DNA of 64,000 nucleotides from Adiantum capillus-veneris (GCA_014529385.2 CM043954.1:3018501-3082500); one strand, 5' to 3'; positions 36,945 through 49,534 are shown, counted from the stretch's first letter. Made by a program: numbers and translations. The notes: generated from the sequence alone by a model not told the origin.

Positions 36945-37164
36945 CTTGCAACAATAGGTCAAAATTCCAGAGGAAGCCTAGATCGCAGAAGCTAAACCCA
37001 CAGCAGAAGCAATCTTGAAGAACACCTTTCAGTAAGTATCCCTTTACGATATGCTCCGGCTCAATGCAACCCTCAGAAGTGACACCCTCTCAGTCATTTA
37101 GTCTTTGTACCCGGGTGTAGGGCCTGGTGGCGGGAACCTCCCTATATAGCCCTCAGAATATAAC

Positions 37165-38054
37165 ATGATTTCCTATCCAGCAGTACCTCTCACCGATTAC
37201 AAAAGTCCTCGTCTCATTGTATCTATCCTTGGGCATCAATTCTCCGGTGTCATAGTCGATGGTGGTTTTGGGATCAATCGGATGCCAGAGTTCACTATGT
37301 TGGCTTTAGGTTTGCACCCTACCCGCCCTGCTCCATTCACTGTTACATTGGCTGACCACAATCTATCAAGTGGGCATAGTAGACAAGGTGACTCTAAAGG
37401 TACAAGACTTCACCTTTAGCTTGGATTTTGTGCTAGTCAATCTTCCCCAGGTGGGGGGAGGATTTCCTTTGCTTATTGGTAGACCATGGTTTCGGGATAC
37501 TAAGGCACTTCATGATTGGGGAAACGATTCCATGTGGATACATACTCCTGGATCCCCCATGCAACCAATTCGACTCAAAGGAGGTATGGATCCAGTAGTC
37601 CATCATAGCTTGTTGTCAGTACTGTCCAACCCTAACCTCGAGCAGCCTACCCCTCCTGACGGGTCTGACAAAGGCCTGCTGCTACAGTGGTTGAAAGCTA
37701 CCACATCAATGTCTTGCTATGTGTCTCTGTTCAAGCCTTAAATGTGGATACACTCTCTCTCCCGGATCCTCAGGTTAACACCAGTCCAAGTCATAGAGCT
37801 AAAAGTGTGTCAGTCTCATAAGCAAGTATGTTAGTCTAGGATAACCATGCTTCAAGTGTTCCCCTGATGGAAGTCGTCGGCCTTGGTGACCCTATAACAC
37901 ATCATAGAAGGGGAAAGAAATCCCCTCTGCATGAGTTCGCCAACATACCACCTCTTCCCTCAACACCCACTGACACCCCCCGCCTACTCCAAAGCACTTT
38001 GCTATGCCTGAAGACTTACCCTTTGTGGAGCTTCCACCAGGATGGTTACAACTC
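37165..38054 (+). pseudogene. Element G2 retropepsin region
   Basis: Frames read 'GHQFSGVIVDGGFGINRM' (active-site Asp at 37258; the usual D-S/T-G is D-G-G) and, after a frame switch, 'LLIGRPWFRDTKALHDWG', the strand that closes a retroviral-type protease. The region ends 'MPEDLPFVELPPGWLQL' in a third frame, where the G1 LTR interrupts it. The pol half resumes at 56366. Confidence 0.7.
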
Positions 38055-38829
38055 TGTAGAAGCCTAGGGACAATTCAGGTCATTTGGCCGGACATTAGAT
38101 TTGAAGGCTTTGTATATAAGCTGAAACCTAAGGCTTTGTAACGGACACATTACGTTATATCTCAATTAATATACAGTCGTGGTTTCTGCAGCAGAGGGTA
38201 GTGAGCTTCACGCACACACACCGTCGCGCACACTAATCACATTGCAGATCTGAGAGTAGGAGCGTGTTAGCATCGAGGAGCTCTCCGCGTCGACGCAAGG
38301 AATGCAAGTCGAGGACCACATCGCAAGCCCGCCTTCTACGATCTATATTTGGTCGTAAGTACCTCAAACGACATCCGTTCTGAATTATCAAGTAGTCGTT
38401 AGAATCAGGGCGAGAAGCTCTTCGTGTTGATGTCTTTGTAGATCAATTTCGAACACTTTGGAAATTATTGTTTTGAGCCTATCGCGACAGCAATTAGAGG
38501 TCTTACAGTTATGGTTTTCAGGGTTTAGGTGTTTGGCCATATAGGATATGTCCTTGTGAGTCTTGCCCTCCGATTTCGGGTCATTCCGATATGATTTGAG
38601 ATTGTTTCGAGCTTGTAGTGTTTCGTAGGATGCGTTGTCTGTTTCTTTGCTTTATGGTAGTGTTGTGGTAGGATTAGTGACTGTAGAGTGTTGTTAGTGT
38701 CTAGCTCAGGGTTGACAACCCAGAGATTGCCTCCATGCCCTAGTCGGGTCAGCTACGTCCTCAGATTGACAGTTTGTTGGTATGTGTTCTCGCTGTGCTC
38801 CATCGTCCGTCGTGGTGTACCCGCTAACA
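38055..38829 (+). repeat. G1 5' LTR (possibly 5'-truncated)
   Basis: TGTAGAAGCC...CGCTAACA. Contains TATA-like 'gtatataagc' near 38109 and 'gagcctatcgcgacagc' at 38475-38491, a diverged form of the leader palindrome. The following 'ttggcgctgctctgcc' (38830 on) is a plausible primer-binding site. Confidence 0.9.
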
Positions 38830-39299
38830 TTGGCGCTGCTCTGCCGTGGACGAAGCGCCTAAACTAGCGTAGACCACATCACTATTTGACAATATAGCGT
38901 TTCTCTAGAGTTTTCTAGAGTGTTGTCACCATTTGCCTTCTTAGTGGGAAGTCAGAGAGCGGATCTCTTGACTTAGGGAAGGCCAGGGAGCTTGCGTCTC
39001 GCCGAGGTGGTCCACCATGAGGTTGAGGTATGGTTATATTATTTTGTTGTGTGTTTAGATTAGGTTTTATGGTTTGTGTGTTTCGTTGTGACTTATGGTT
39101 GTGAAGAACTTGAAAGAGAAAAAACGCAAAAGGTAAGCAGGAGGCTGTTTGCTTGCCAGAAAGCAAAAACAACCATTCAACCATCCAAAGTAGGACTTTA
39201 GGTAGTGTAAGACATCTGATGTTGATCTAGAGCAATTTTGACATGAAAATGTGCTTGAAAACACAAAAAGCAGAATTGTGCTAATTCTGGTAAAAGTGC
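38830..39299 (+). other. Start of G1 leader with primer-binding site
   Basis: 'tggcgctgctctgccgtgg' directly after the LTR resembles the TGGCGC-starting sites of many plant gypsy elements; the exact tRNA is not determined. The rest is non-coding. Confidence 0.5.
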
Positions 39300-41110
39300 T
39301 CTAAAATGGTCGTTTGAAAGCCGATTTGAGTGCTTGTTTTTGCATTGGAGACCTTAAGGTAGGGGGAAAACATAGATTTGGTCCAATCCAAAAGAAAAAA
39401 AAAAACTCTAAAAAACCCAAAAAACAAAAATCTGAAACCAAATCTGAAATTTTCAAAAAAGTTTGACCTCAAGACCTTGTTTTGCATATGCTCTAGAGCT
39501 TGTATGTGAAATTTCAAAGCATTTGCATCAGTGCTTGTGCATCTAAGTGGTATTTTTCTTTTTCCGAGTGTAAGGAAGTGAACTGTGAAATGCTTGAATC
39601 CAAAGGAAAAGAAGTCCAAATTGAATGAAACTTTGGGGATAGGCTTCTAAGGGCATTGGGAACCAAACTGTCCAAAAACAGAGAAAACAATCACTTCCTA
39701 GTGGCTCTCTACCCAGCCTATTGCGATAGACTGGTGAATTGGAGATAGACTCACAATCAGGCAAAACCCCTCATACCACAGGTAAAACACATCAATACAA
39801 GGCTGCTCCCAAACATTGAGTGTACTTGGACACCTGCTTGACCAACAAACCTCAAGTCTGGTGTTTAGAGTCTAAGTTCAGAGACATAGTGGTAAAAGGA
39901 CCTTGACCAATAGTCCAAACATTGCACATCTTTGTGTATTCACTATACAGAGGATAAGAAAACTAGCTGTGAAGAGAAAATTTGAAAAAAGTGTCATTTT
40001 AGCATACTTAGTGAGCCTATCACGATAGGCAAAGAACCCAGTGATAGAAACTGAATTTTTCAAAAACCTATGGGGCATAGCTTGGAAAGGTGCTATCAAG
40101 GAAATACACAAATTTTGAAGTCATTTGGACATCAGAAAGTGGGTCTAAGACCACTTGAGAGGATTCAGCTTGTAGAAAACACCAGATCAAGTCTAGCTGA
40201 CAAAGTAAAAGTCCAAACCACTTGAATATTGGTAGGAGGACTAAGGAGAGGTGTTGGAACACAGTGGTATAGTCAAAGTTCAAGTTTGACCTATAAAATG
40301 GGTACTTGTTGAGCCTATTGCGATAGACTCAGAGCAGGGCCAAAGAAATTGAAATTTTCAAAACCCTCTAGAGCATAGCTTGTTTAGCCTCTCAAGAGGT
40401 TACACACAAAATTTGGTGGATTTTGGACATTGGGAAGTCATCCTAAGTCTATTTTCTAGTGATCAGATAGACTCAGAATTCTAGAGTTGGAGTTAGAGAC
40501 CTAAGAAAAAGTCCAAAACAAGTGGAAATTGGTGAGTAAGGTGTACAGAGCATAGGGAACACAATGGTGAAGAGAAATCTGGAAAATTTTCAAAACTGAA
40601 GAATTTGTTGAGCCTATCGCGATAGACTGGAGCTTTTTCACAGAAATTGAAATTTTTGAAAACTGACCTTAGGGCCTTGTTCTACATGTTGTTGTGAGCC
40701 TATGGTTAAAATTTGAGTAAATTTGGAGTATTGGAAGTGCATCTAAGAGGATTACTTCATAAGATCAGAAAAGAGACTGTTGTTTGATGCAAGTTACAAA
40801 GGAAAAGTATTCCAAATTGGTTGAAACTTGGTGAGTAGTATCTCAAGAGGAGGGGGAACTCAAATCTGTAAAAACAGTTAAACTGTATCCCAGTAACACT
40901 CTAGTGAGCCTATCGCGATAGGCTAAGGAATTCACTGTAGAAAAATCAAAATTCAAATCTGACTTCATATTCGAGTTCAGAGGGCCCATTATACCCTATA
41001 CACAAAGTTTGAGTGCATCTGGACATCTGCAAGGGGTACTTGGTGAGCCTATCACGATAGACAAGTCAGGAAAAAAAATTGAGAAATTTTTTTGAAACCA
41101 AGTATACCAC
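39300..41110 (+). repeat. Diverged ~298-bp tandem repeats carrying a conserved palindrome
   Basis: The motif GAGCCTATCGCGATAG[A/G]C has cores starting at 39719, 40018, 40316, 40615, 40911 and 41050, spacings 299, 298, 299, 296 and 139. Copy five is a perfect 18-nt palindrome, AGCCTATCGCGATAGGCT (40907-40924). Between cores the units share weaker phrases ('gaaattgaaatttt', 'ggaagtgcatctaag', 'aagtccaaa..a.ttg'). A motif-less unit can be traced before the first core (about 39425-39545). Non-coding, in the element's leader, so a role in RNA packaging or dimerisation is possible (inference). Confidence 0.9.
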
Positions 41111-41535
41111 TGGGTTTATCATTGCCTAAGAAGTGCACACACCAATTTTGGGCTCAAACTGACCACTTGCAAAAACATTAGAAAAAGAGCAACTTTCCAA
41201 ATTACATCTCATTGTTTTGGTCATAACTTTCACATACGGACTCCAATTCCAAAAGTTTTTATATCAAAATGTAGCTTGAGAGCAGCACTGCAGATCTTAG
41301 AGTAACCTGAACAAAATGTGCCTATGGCAACCATTTTGGTCAGTTTTGAAAAAACTCTGTTTAAGGCCTCAAAATGCATCCGGAAGTCAGGGGTGTCTAA
41401 AATTGACAATTTGAGAGAATTGTGAGAAAACGCTCACGGTTTTGGACATAGTTTTGGATTTTCCCTGACCAAAACACTTGAACACACTGAGAGAGGTGTT
41501 ACTACAGCAAGCTAGAGCTGTTAAGCCTAGAAGTC
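41111..41535 (+). other. G1 leader, last part before gag
   Basis: No open frame. AT-rich phrases such as 'gaaaaaactctgtttaaggcc' follow the repeat array. The first ATG of the gag frame is at 41536. Confidence 0.5.
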
Positions 41536-44500
41536 ATGTCTACATCAGACTCAGACTCAGCTTATACAAGCACATGCATTGCAGGGATAGATGAGCACCC
41601 GCCCAAAATAGATCTTCCAAACCTACAGTACATAAAGACCAATTTTGTGGAGAGAGTTTGGACGTATAAACATGAAAGTGAGGGACTATATAGGTTTATT
41701 AATGGAAATCAATTCAACCTTTATAGTTGCTTAGAGCCTTACCTAGATGAGCTGACAGAATACAAGCTCTTATATGTCTATACATACGAGGTCGACCGAC
41801 AATGGACATCTTTATTTGTTGACAAGTATGGACAAGAATATAGAGCTGTAGAAAGCACAAATCCACAAACCAAATTAGAGATGAGTGGATATTTGGTCAA
41901 TGAAGAACCTCAGATACATCCACCAAACACTGAACCTCTAAGAGAATTCCAAAGAGGGGACCACCACCTGGATTTCCTCCTAGAGCGATAACGAGAGATG
42001 AAACGATACCAGAGAGGAGTATGGTTCCATACTTTGCACCCCAAAGTATAAGACCATCTCAGCTAAGAAAATGGGTAAATAGAAATTACAATGGCATAGG
42101 AGACCCATACGCCCATGTCTCAGCTTTCAAGAAAGTCCTACGAGCAGAACGAGTAGAGGACTTCCACACACATTATGAGGGTTTTGGACTTACATTGGAG
42201 GACAATGCACAAGCATGGTTTGAACTATTGAACCGGAGAGAGTTCACAACCATTGAGCAAAGGTTGGATGAATTTGTTCAAGAATTCACCAAGAGGGGCA
42301 TAGAACATAACACCCTTCCTAAGATTCAGGAATTTAAACAAGGCGAAACAGAAACATTGCGACATGCAATACTGTGTTTCAAAAAATATGTTGCTAGATG
42401 TCCTACCCAAGAGTTACTCACGCCAGAACGTCAGATCCTATGCTTCATCAGAGGGATTAGGAATGAGAATATCCAAAAGGACCTATACGTGAAAAGATAC
42501 CAAGCCTTAGAAGAGGTGACCAAAGCGGCAGTTGACCTAGTTGACAAGTTCGAATTCTATGAAGATGGTCAGAAGAAGATGAATGATGCGAGTGAGAAAA
42601 AGAAAACCGCTGGTCTTGAGGATCAAAGAGGAAATCTAGGGCAAAACCAAGTAAATGTTGAGGAGCAAATTATAGAGAATGTGATGCAACGCATCAACCA
42701 CTTTGACAGAGTACCAGCCTATAGAGTTCCTCAACGACGAAGGTGCATGACATGTAGAGGGGACCATCCGACCCAACATTGTCCTTACTATAGACCTAAG
42801 ACTCCACCAGGGTTTGAGCATGTTATGTCTCAACCGCCTAGATATCATCCTGTAGCGGAACAAGTGTTCTTAAGTGAAAGACCCATAGCTGCTAGAAATG
42901 CATATGTGAGTCATGATCTTCAAATAGAAAGATATGTGGTAGATCAGAGGCCACTTCAAGGTCAATATCAAGTATTGCCACAACAACCAAGACGTCCATG
43001 TGACAAATGTGGTAGTAGTGATCACTTGATTAAGGATTGTCCACACCATGATATCATGATAAATGTATATTGTAATGAGTGTGCAGTCACACATATGATT
43101 TTGGATTGTCCTAAGAATCCAAGAAAGAAAGGTAAAATGCAACCACATATTACCTTTCCTTCTACCAGCAAATCAGAGAAAGAACGAGCCGCAACAAAAG
43201 GAGAGACGACAACAACAATAGAGCAAGAAACAATTGCAAAAGAATAGGTGCTTACGCAACAAGAAGATGAAAGTAAGCAAGTTGATCCAGTAAACGTTGT
43301 CACAAGAGCACAAGCAAAAGTGTAAGAGCAAAATCCTACAGATGGAGAGACTAGTAAGAGTTCCAAAAGCCGAAGAAACTCTAGACAAGCAAGAAGGACT
43401 AAAATGAAAGCGAGACTAGAAATGGAGAAAGGAGAAGAAAAGGCTGTTACAGTTGAGTTGGAAACAACTCAAGAGCAACAGACACAACAAAGGTAAGCTG
43501 AAACCCTTAAACCAGCTGAAGCACCCAAGAGTGCTAGTTCAGGAGGATCTGTCCTAGTGGACAAAGTGAATGAGCCTTTAGACGCGATTTTACAGGCTTA
43601 TGAGGCTAGATTGAAAAATAGACAGACCTTAGAACAAAGATGGATGACCCATCTTTATCCTAAACTAGAGAAGCAGAGGCTAGAACTGTGTAAGCAGCTC
43701 ATTGGAACTGCTCAAGCATTGCTAAAACCACCTCCACCAGAATTGAAGGATAAGATAGTCACCCCAGTGCACAAACATGAGAGCATTAAAGTAGACGAAT
43801 TGCCTAGAGAAGAGGTGGATCATAGGGAAGAACCACTACCAAGGTCGCAAGACTCGAGGGTAGTCCAAAATACAACACATGAATCAATGAGGGATTTCCC
43901 ACCCTATGTTCCTATAGTTGAGGAGCAGTGGTGGCCAGAGGAGTTATGGAAGATTGTCCGAGATGCCCAAAAAAGAGAAGAGGATGTTGGACCAGCACCA
44001 TTTCCTGAAATCACATTAGATAGACCACAAATGAGTGTTGATGCGAGGTCATATCATGGTGATGTAGGATCGGTAGCCTCCGAAGACAGTAGACCTGCAT
44101 CGTTAAGAACTTTGCTAGAGCACATGGGAGATTTTGAGGCAAAGTCTGAGATTGTGAGAGCTCCATCACAGAGGCTAGGAGGGACAAAAGAATTGGACAC
44201 AAAAATTTTGATTGACTTGTTATCCACGCCAGTGAAGTGCACAATTGCGTTGGCAGAACTTTAGAAAATCGGGCCAAGTATGTGGACGGATATAGGAAAA
44301 TGCTTGGAAAAAATTGGGATCAAAAGCCCGTTAAGGTTCCTGGAAAAAGAGCTAGATGAGATCGAGAAGCCTACATCAAATGTAAGACCGGTACCTCTGA
44401 ACAAAGTAGGAGAGTACTGTGAAGGAGAAGATGGTAATGCCAGTTTGCCTGTCGAGTACAATGGGATTGAAACGAAAGCTATACTTGACAGCGGAGCAGG

Positions 44501-44927
44501 AATTTCCATAGCAACAAAACGAATATGGAAGAAATGGGGTAGGCCCGCCTTTAGAACAACCAGAATAAAATTACAGTTAGCTGATGGGCATGTGGAAAGA
44601 CCCATGGGATTGCTAGAAGCGATAGTGGTGTCTTCTTGTGGTATAGAGTATGCGCATACTTTTTCCATAGTTGACTTTGACAAGAAAAATAACTATGAAA
44701 TCATCCTTGGAAGACCATTCATGAGGCAACTCAAGATGGTACAAGATTGGGGTTATGATTATCTATACTTGAGACATGTTGAAACCACAACACGTGTAAA
44801 AATCATAGTTACTAGAACGCCCATGGAAGATTTTGATTCTGCAACACAAAGTGGATCAACAGACCATATGTGGATGGGCAAAAAGAAAGAAATCTGGATG
44901 TGCAGAGCATCGGAGTGTAGTGACTTT
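41536..44927 (+). pseudogene. G1 gag-protease polyprotein (interrupted by copia A3)
   Basis: The ATG at 41536 opens 151 codons. A one-base loss in a G-run near 41957 moves the continuation into the frame of 42021. From 42021 to the A3 insertion the frame is constant but holds TAG/TAA stops at 43245, about 43323, 43493 and 44262. Retrotrans_gag core: 'AWFELLNRREFTTIEQ'. Three zinc knuckles lie at residues 242-254, 327-340 and 351-363 of the 42021 frame; the second is canonical CX2CX4HX4C, the others have X3 before His. Protease: 'AILDSGAGISIATKRIW' (Asp at 44487) with 'EIILGRPFMRQL'. Copia A3 enters at 44928, and the same frame resumes at 50331. Confidence 0.88.
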
Positions 44928-45377
44928 TGTTAAGTATGGAGCCTAATTTACCCTTGTAATTTTCTGTGGTAAAAACGCACATTTGTAAGGCCCCCATTAT
45001 GAGGAGAAGACATCGTGCGTGAAGGAAAATCACTCACCGGAAACCAAAATTTTCACTATCAAAAATCAGGGGCAACTTTAGGGGCCTCTTGGAGGGTCCG
45101 ATTTGGACTTATTCACACAAGGGCGGCTACACATGGCTGCCTCTCATAAGAGAGGGCAGCCCTTTTGGCCTATAAAAGAAGGCCATTTCTACACACATTT
45201 CATAGTGTGAAGTTGATGCAACAAGGTGAGTGTGAGGTGCTGAGATTGAAGCAAGGCGGGAGCTCCGTTAAGGGTATAATCCCTTTGTAAACTACTTCTT
45301 GTTTTGAAGTACTAAAGCCATTGAGTGGCTGCTTTCCCGTGGACGTAGCCCACATTGGGTGAACCATGTATATTGTG

Positions 45378-45434
<57 letters not shown>

Positions 45435-45518
45435 CTATAATCTCGTGTATGTAAATTTGTCCCTCTCCATTAAGTAATCTACTCAATTATCTATTTAGCT
45501 ACGTCTTATTTCCTAACA
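44928..45518 (+). repeat. Copia A3 5' LTR (lacks the GGCCGG block)
   Basis: TGTTAAG...CCTAACA. Compared with A1 it has lost the whole GGCCGG minisatellite section (junction near 45085) but keeps 'accggaaaccaaaattttcac'. An inverted repeat at 45135-45161 (arms GGCTGCC-TCTC / GAGA-GGCAGCC) sits 9 bp before TATAAAAG at 45171. A (CT)n run of about 50 bp lies at 45383-45431. Confidence 0.94.
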
Positions 45519-45520
45519 AC

Positions 45521-45532
45521 TGGTATCAGAGC
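45521..45532 (+). other. Primer-binding site of copia A3
   Basis: TGGTATCAGAGC, complementary to the initiator-Met tRNA 3' end, 2 nt after the 5' LTR. Identical to that of A1. Confidence 0.94.
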
Positions 45533-45591
45533 AAGGTTTGCTCGTAGCTAAATTATCTCAAGGAAAGGATTCCTTGAATTGAGTGGGAGTT

Positions 45592-48500
45592 ATGGCGGAG
45601 GAAGGGAAGCTCAAGATTGAGAAGTTCAACGGCAAAAACTACCAACATTGGAAGATGCAGATTGAAGACTATCTCTACCAGAAGGACCTCTATTTGCCAC
45701 TAGGCGGTCTTGCGAAGAAGCCCACAACAATGGTAGATGAAGCATGGACTGTCCTTGATCGAAAGGCACTGGGAACAATCCAGTTAAGCTTGGCATCAAC
45801 GGTGACCTTCAATGTTTCGGAGATGAAGACCACGGAGGACTTGATGAAGTCACTTGACGACTTCTACGAGAAACCATCGGCATCCAATAAGGTATTTCTT
45901 ATGAAGCGCTTGTTCAATCTAAAGATGGCAGAGAATGGTTCAATTGCAAAACACCTAAATGACTTTAACACAAACATAATTCAACTTCGATCGGTGAAAA
46001 TCAATTTCGATGACGAAGTGCGAGCTCTCCTTATACTATCATCTCTACCGGATAGTTGGGACAGCCTTGTGATGGCTGTAAGTAATTCTATTTCTTGCAC
46101 AAATACTCTTAAGTTTGATGATGTTGTGGGTGTTCTCCTAAGCGAGGAAATATGAAGGAGAAGCACAGGAGAATCATCAAGTGCTGCATTGTCAGTGGAA
46201 ACAAGAGGAAGGCCTAAGAAGAGGTTCAAAAACCAAAAGGGTCGTGATCGCTCAAGGCGGAGCAAGTCACGCACAAAGTCAGTTCTTGAATGTTGGAACT
46301 GCGGCAAAAGGGTCGTGATCGCTCAAGGCGGAGCAAGTCACGCACAAAGTCAGTTCTTGAATGTTGGAACTGCGGCAAAAAGGGCCACGTTGTGCGGCAC
46401 AAACTGACTTTGTGCGGAGCAAGTCACGCACAAAGTCAGTTCTTGAATGTTGGAACTGCGGCAAAAAGGGCCACGTCAAGAAGGATTGTTGGTCCAAGAA
46501 GAAGAAGGAGACAGAGTCTCAAGACAACAAGCCAACATCGGAGGCCAATGTGGCAGGTAAAGTAAAGCAAGATGCTCTAATTCTCTCATTAGACAATGTG
46601 TCTAATTCCTGGATAGTAGATTCCGGGGCTTCATTCCATGTGACACCACACAAGCAACATTTCCAAGACTACACCAAAGGTAATTTTGGGTATGTATACT
46701 TGGAGATGATGAAGCTTGTGAGATTGTCGGCAAAGGTACAGTTTCTGTCAAAACTGCTAACGGAAATGAATGGAAGCTTAAAGATGTTAGGCATGTTCCT
46801 TCTCTTCGTAAAAATTTAATCTCTACAGGACAATTGGACGATGAAGGTCACAACATTGCATTCGGAAGCAAACGGTGGAAGATCTCAAAGGGATCTTTGG
46901 TGGTTGCCAAGGGAGAAAAGGTCGGTACACTTTACTTGTGTACTGTTAGCACGCAACCTTCAGCTTGTGCAGCAACTACAGAAGTTGACAGTGCAGTGTG
47001 GCACTACCGGCTTGGGCATATGAGTGCCAAAGGAATGCAAATACTTCAAACAAAGAAGCTTCTACCAGGTTTGAAAGAAGTGGACTTAGAGTTCTGTGAA
47101 GATTGTGTTTATGGTAAACAAAAGAGGGTAAAATTTCAAAAATCAAAAAATGAAAGAAAAAATAAAAAACTTGAGTTGGTTCATTCTGATGTTTGGGGTC
47201 CTGCAAGTACACCATCACTTGGTGGCTCATTGTACTATGTAACATTCATAGACGATGCGACTAGAAAAACATGGGTTTATGTCATGAAGAATAAATCCGA
47301 TGTATTTTCCATATTTCAAAGGTGGAAAGCCTTTGTGGAGAATGAAACAGGTACCAAAGTTAAATGCCTCAGATCCGACAATGGAGGTGAATATTGCAGC
47401 CAAGCTTTTGTGCTAGCAATGGAATTCGGAGGCAAAGGACAACCCCAAGGACACCTTAGCAAAATGGTATTTTGGAAAGGATGAACAGGACAATCATGGA
47501 GCGAGCACGAAGCAAGCCAGGCCTACCGCTTGAGCTTTGGGCGGAAGCTGTAAGTACGTCTGTGTACTTAATCAATCGGTCACCCTCAACGGCATTGGAT
47601 GGGGGAGTTCCAGAAGAGGCATGGACAGGTAAACCGGTGAATTATGCATTTCTCAAAGTGTTTGGGTGTGAGGCTTTCATGCACATAGATAGAAGCCTAA
47701 GATCAAAGCTAGATGCAAAGTCTAAAAAGTGTTTCTCCATTGGCTATGGAGAAGGTGACTTTGGGTATCGCCTATGGAATCCTGAAGATGGTAAAATCTT
47801 AAGGAGTAGGGATGTAACTTTTAACGAACAAAATATGTACAAAGATTACTTGGAAAGAAATCAAACAAAAGAAACAGGTGATGAGTATATGGAGCTTGAG
47901 GACGGTGAAGACTCAAGGACTGCAAACGGTGACAATGTGCAACAACGTCAACCAAATGAGGAGCCTCAACCTATTCCCCGAAGATCTACAAGAGCAAGTA
48001 GACCTCCAGAAAGGTTTGTTCCTTCCTTCAACCATCTCTTGATCTCAGATTCTGGAGAGCCGGAATCATACAAAGAAGCTATGCAACATGAATCCAAAGA
48101 AGAATGGACCAAGAGCATGCAAGTGGAGATGGACTCGCTACATCGCACCCAAACATGGGAATTGGTTGAGTTTCCTAAAGGTAAGAGGGCACTTCAAAAC
48201 AAATGGGTGTACAAGGTGAAGGAAGAACAATGAAATATTTTCTCCTGCTGTAAAAATGAACTCAATTAGGCTTGTCTTAAGCCTTGTGGCTGTTCATGAT
48301 CTAAATATCGAGCAAATGGATGTAAATACGGCATTCCCTCACGGTGACTTAGAGGAGGAAATCTACATGCATCAACCAAAGGGGTATGAAGTAAAAGGTA
48401 ACGACAAAATGGTTTGTAGATTAAAGAAGAGCTTGTATGGTTTAAAGCAAGCATCAAGACAATGGTACTTGAAGTTTGATCGATGGATGTTGGATCATGG

Positions 48501-49534
48501 ATTCACAAGATGCAACTCGGATCACTGCGTCTACACGAAGAATTTGGGAGATGGGAAATTTATCATCCTAATGTTGTATGTTGATGACATGTTGATTGCA
48601 AGTGCTAACATGCAGGACATCAAAGACCTAAAAGAGGAACTGTCTAAATCTTTTTCAATGAAATATTTAGGTGTTGCAAAGAGGATACTTGGTATGAAAA
48701 AAGGACAGGATGAAGAAGACAATAAATCTATCTCAAGAAGATTACATCAAGAAGGTACTAGAAAGGTTTGCAATGCAAAATGCAAAACCTGTTTCTACAC
48801 CTTTGGCTGGTCACTTTAAACTAACAAAGGATATGTGTCCAAAGACACAAGAGGAGATAGCCTATATGTCTAAAGTTCCATATGCTGTAGCGGTAGGTTC
48901 TCTAATGTATGCTATGGTTTGGACAAGGCCAGACATTGCACATGCAATGGGAGTTGTGAGTAGGTTCATGGACAACCCAGGTAAAGAGCATTGGCAAGCT
49001 GTGAAGTGGATACTTAGGTATCTAAAAGGGACAACAACAAATGCTTTGTATTTTGGAGGAACTGATACTTTTCTAGAAGGGTATGCTGATGCAGATATGG
49101 CAGGTGACAAAGATACTCGAAGGAGCACTACTGGCTATGTGTTCACGGTTGGAGGCACAGGAGTAAGTTGGGCTTCAAAGCTGAAGAAAGTGGTTTCACT
49201 TTCTACCACGGAAGCAGAGTATGTAGCAATGACGGAGGCAAGCAAACAAATTCTGTGGCTTCACAGATTCTTAGAAGAGCTTGGATTCAAACAAGACAAT
49301 TGTGTCTTGTACAGTGATAGCCAAAGCGCTATCCATCTTGCGAAGAACTCAGCCTTTCATTCAAGGACAAAGCACATTGAGGTGAGATATCACTTCATAC
49401 GCACTCTTTTGGAAGAGGGACAGCTAAAGCTAGGAAAGGTGCATACAAGTGAAAATCCTGCAGACATGTTTACAAAGGTGGTCAACAAGGAGAAGTTGAG
49501 CTTTTGCTCATCTTCAATCGGCATTCAAGGATAA
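45592..49534 (+). pseudogene. Copia A3 gag-pol polyprotein, heavily broken
   Basis: Read against sister copy A1, the lesions are as follows. TGA at 46153-46155 where A1 has CGA. A 71-bp tandem duplication plus a third partial copy across the zinc knuckle (46239-46441). A 1-bp loss near 46702 after the protease 'WIVDSGASFH'. A 10-bp loss near 47411 in the integrase core after 'RSDNGGEY'. A further small deletion near 47510. An approximately 71-bp loss near 48228 that removes the RT N-terminus. An indel near 48697. The RT box 'LYVDDMLIAS' and RNase H 'DSQSAIHLAKN' are still readable. The element could move only with proteins from an intact relative. ATG chosen at 45592 as in A1. Confidence 0.93.
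46239..46441 (+). repeat. 71-bp tandem duplication followed by a partial inverted-repeat copy
   Basis: The segment 'gggtcgtgatcgctc...tgcggcaaaa' starts at 46239 and 46310 (period 71). A third partial copy follows. It is entered through 'aactgactttgtgc' (46402-46415), the exact reverse complement of 'gcacaaagtcagtt' (46428-46441), with a 12-nt loop. A1 has only one copy of the segment. Junctions lie at shared AAAAGGG words. Confidence 0.93.

Noticed and set aside
39719-41059. CRISPR-like array suggested by regularly spaced palindromes
   Set aside because: Spacing of about 298 bp, diverged repeat units and eukaryotic retroelement context exclude a CRISPR array.
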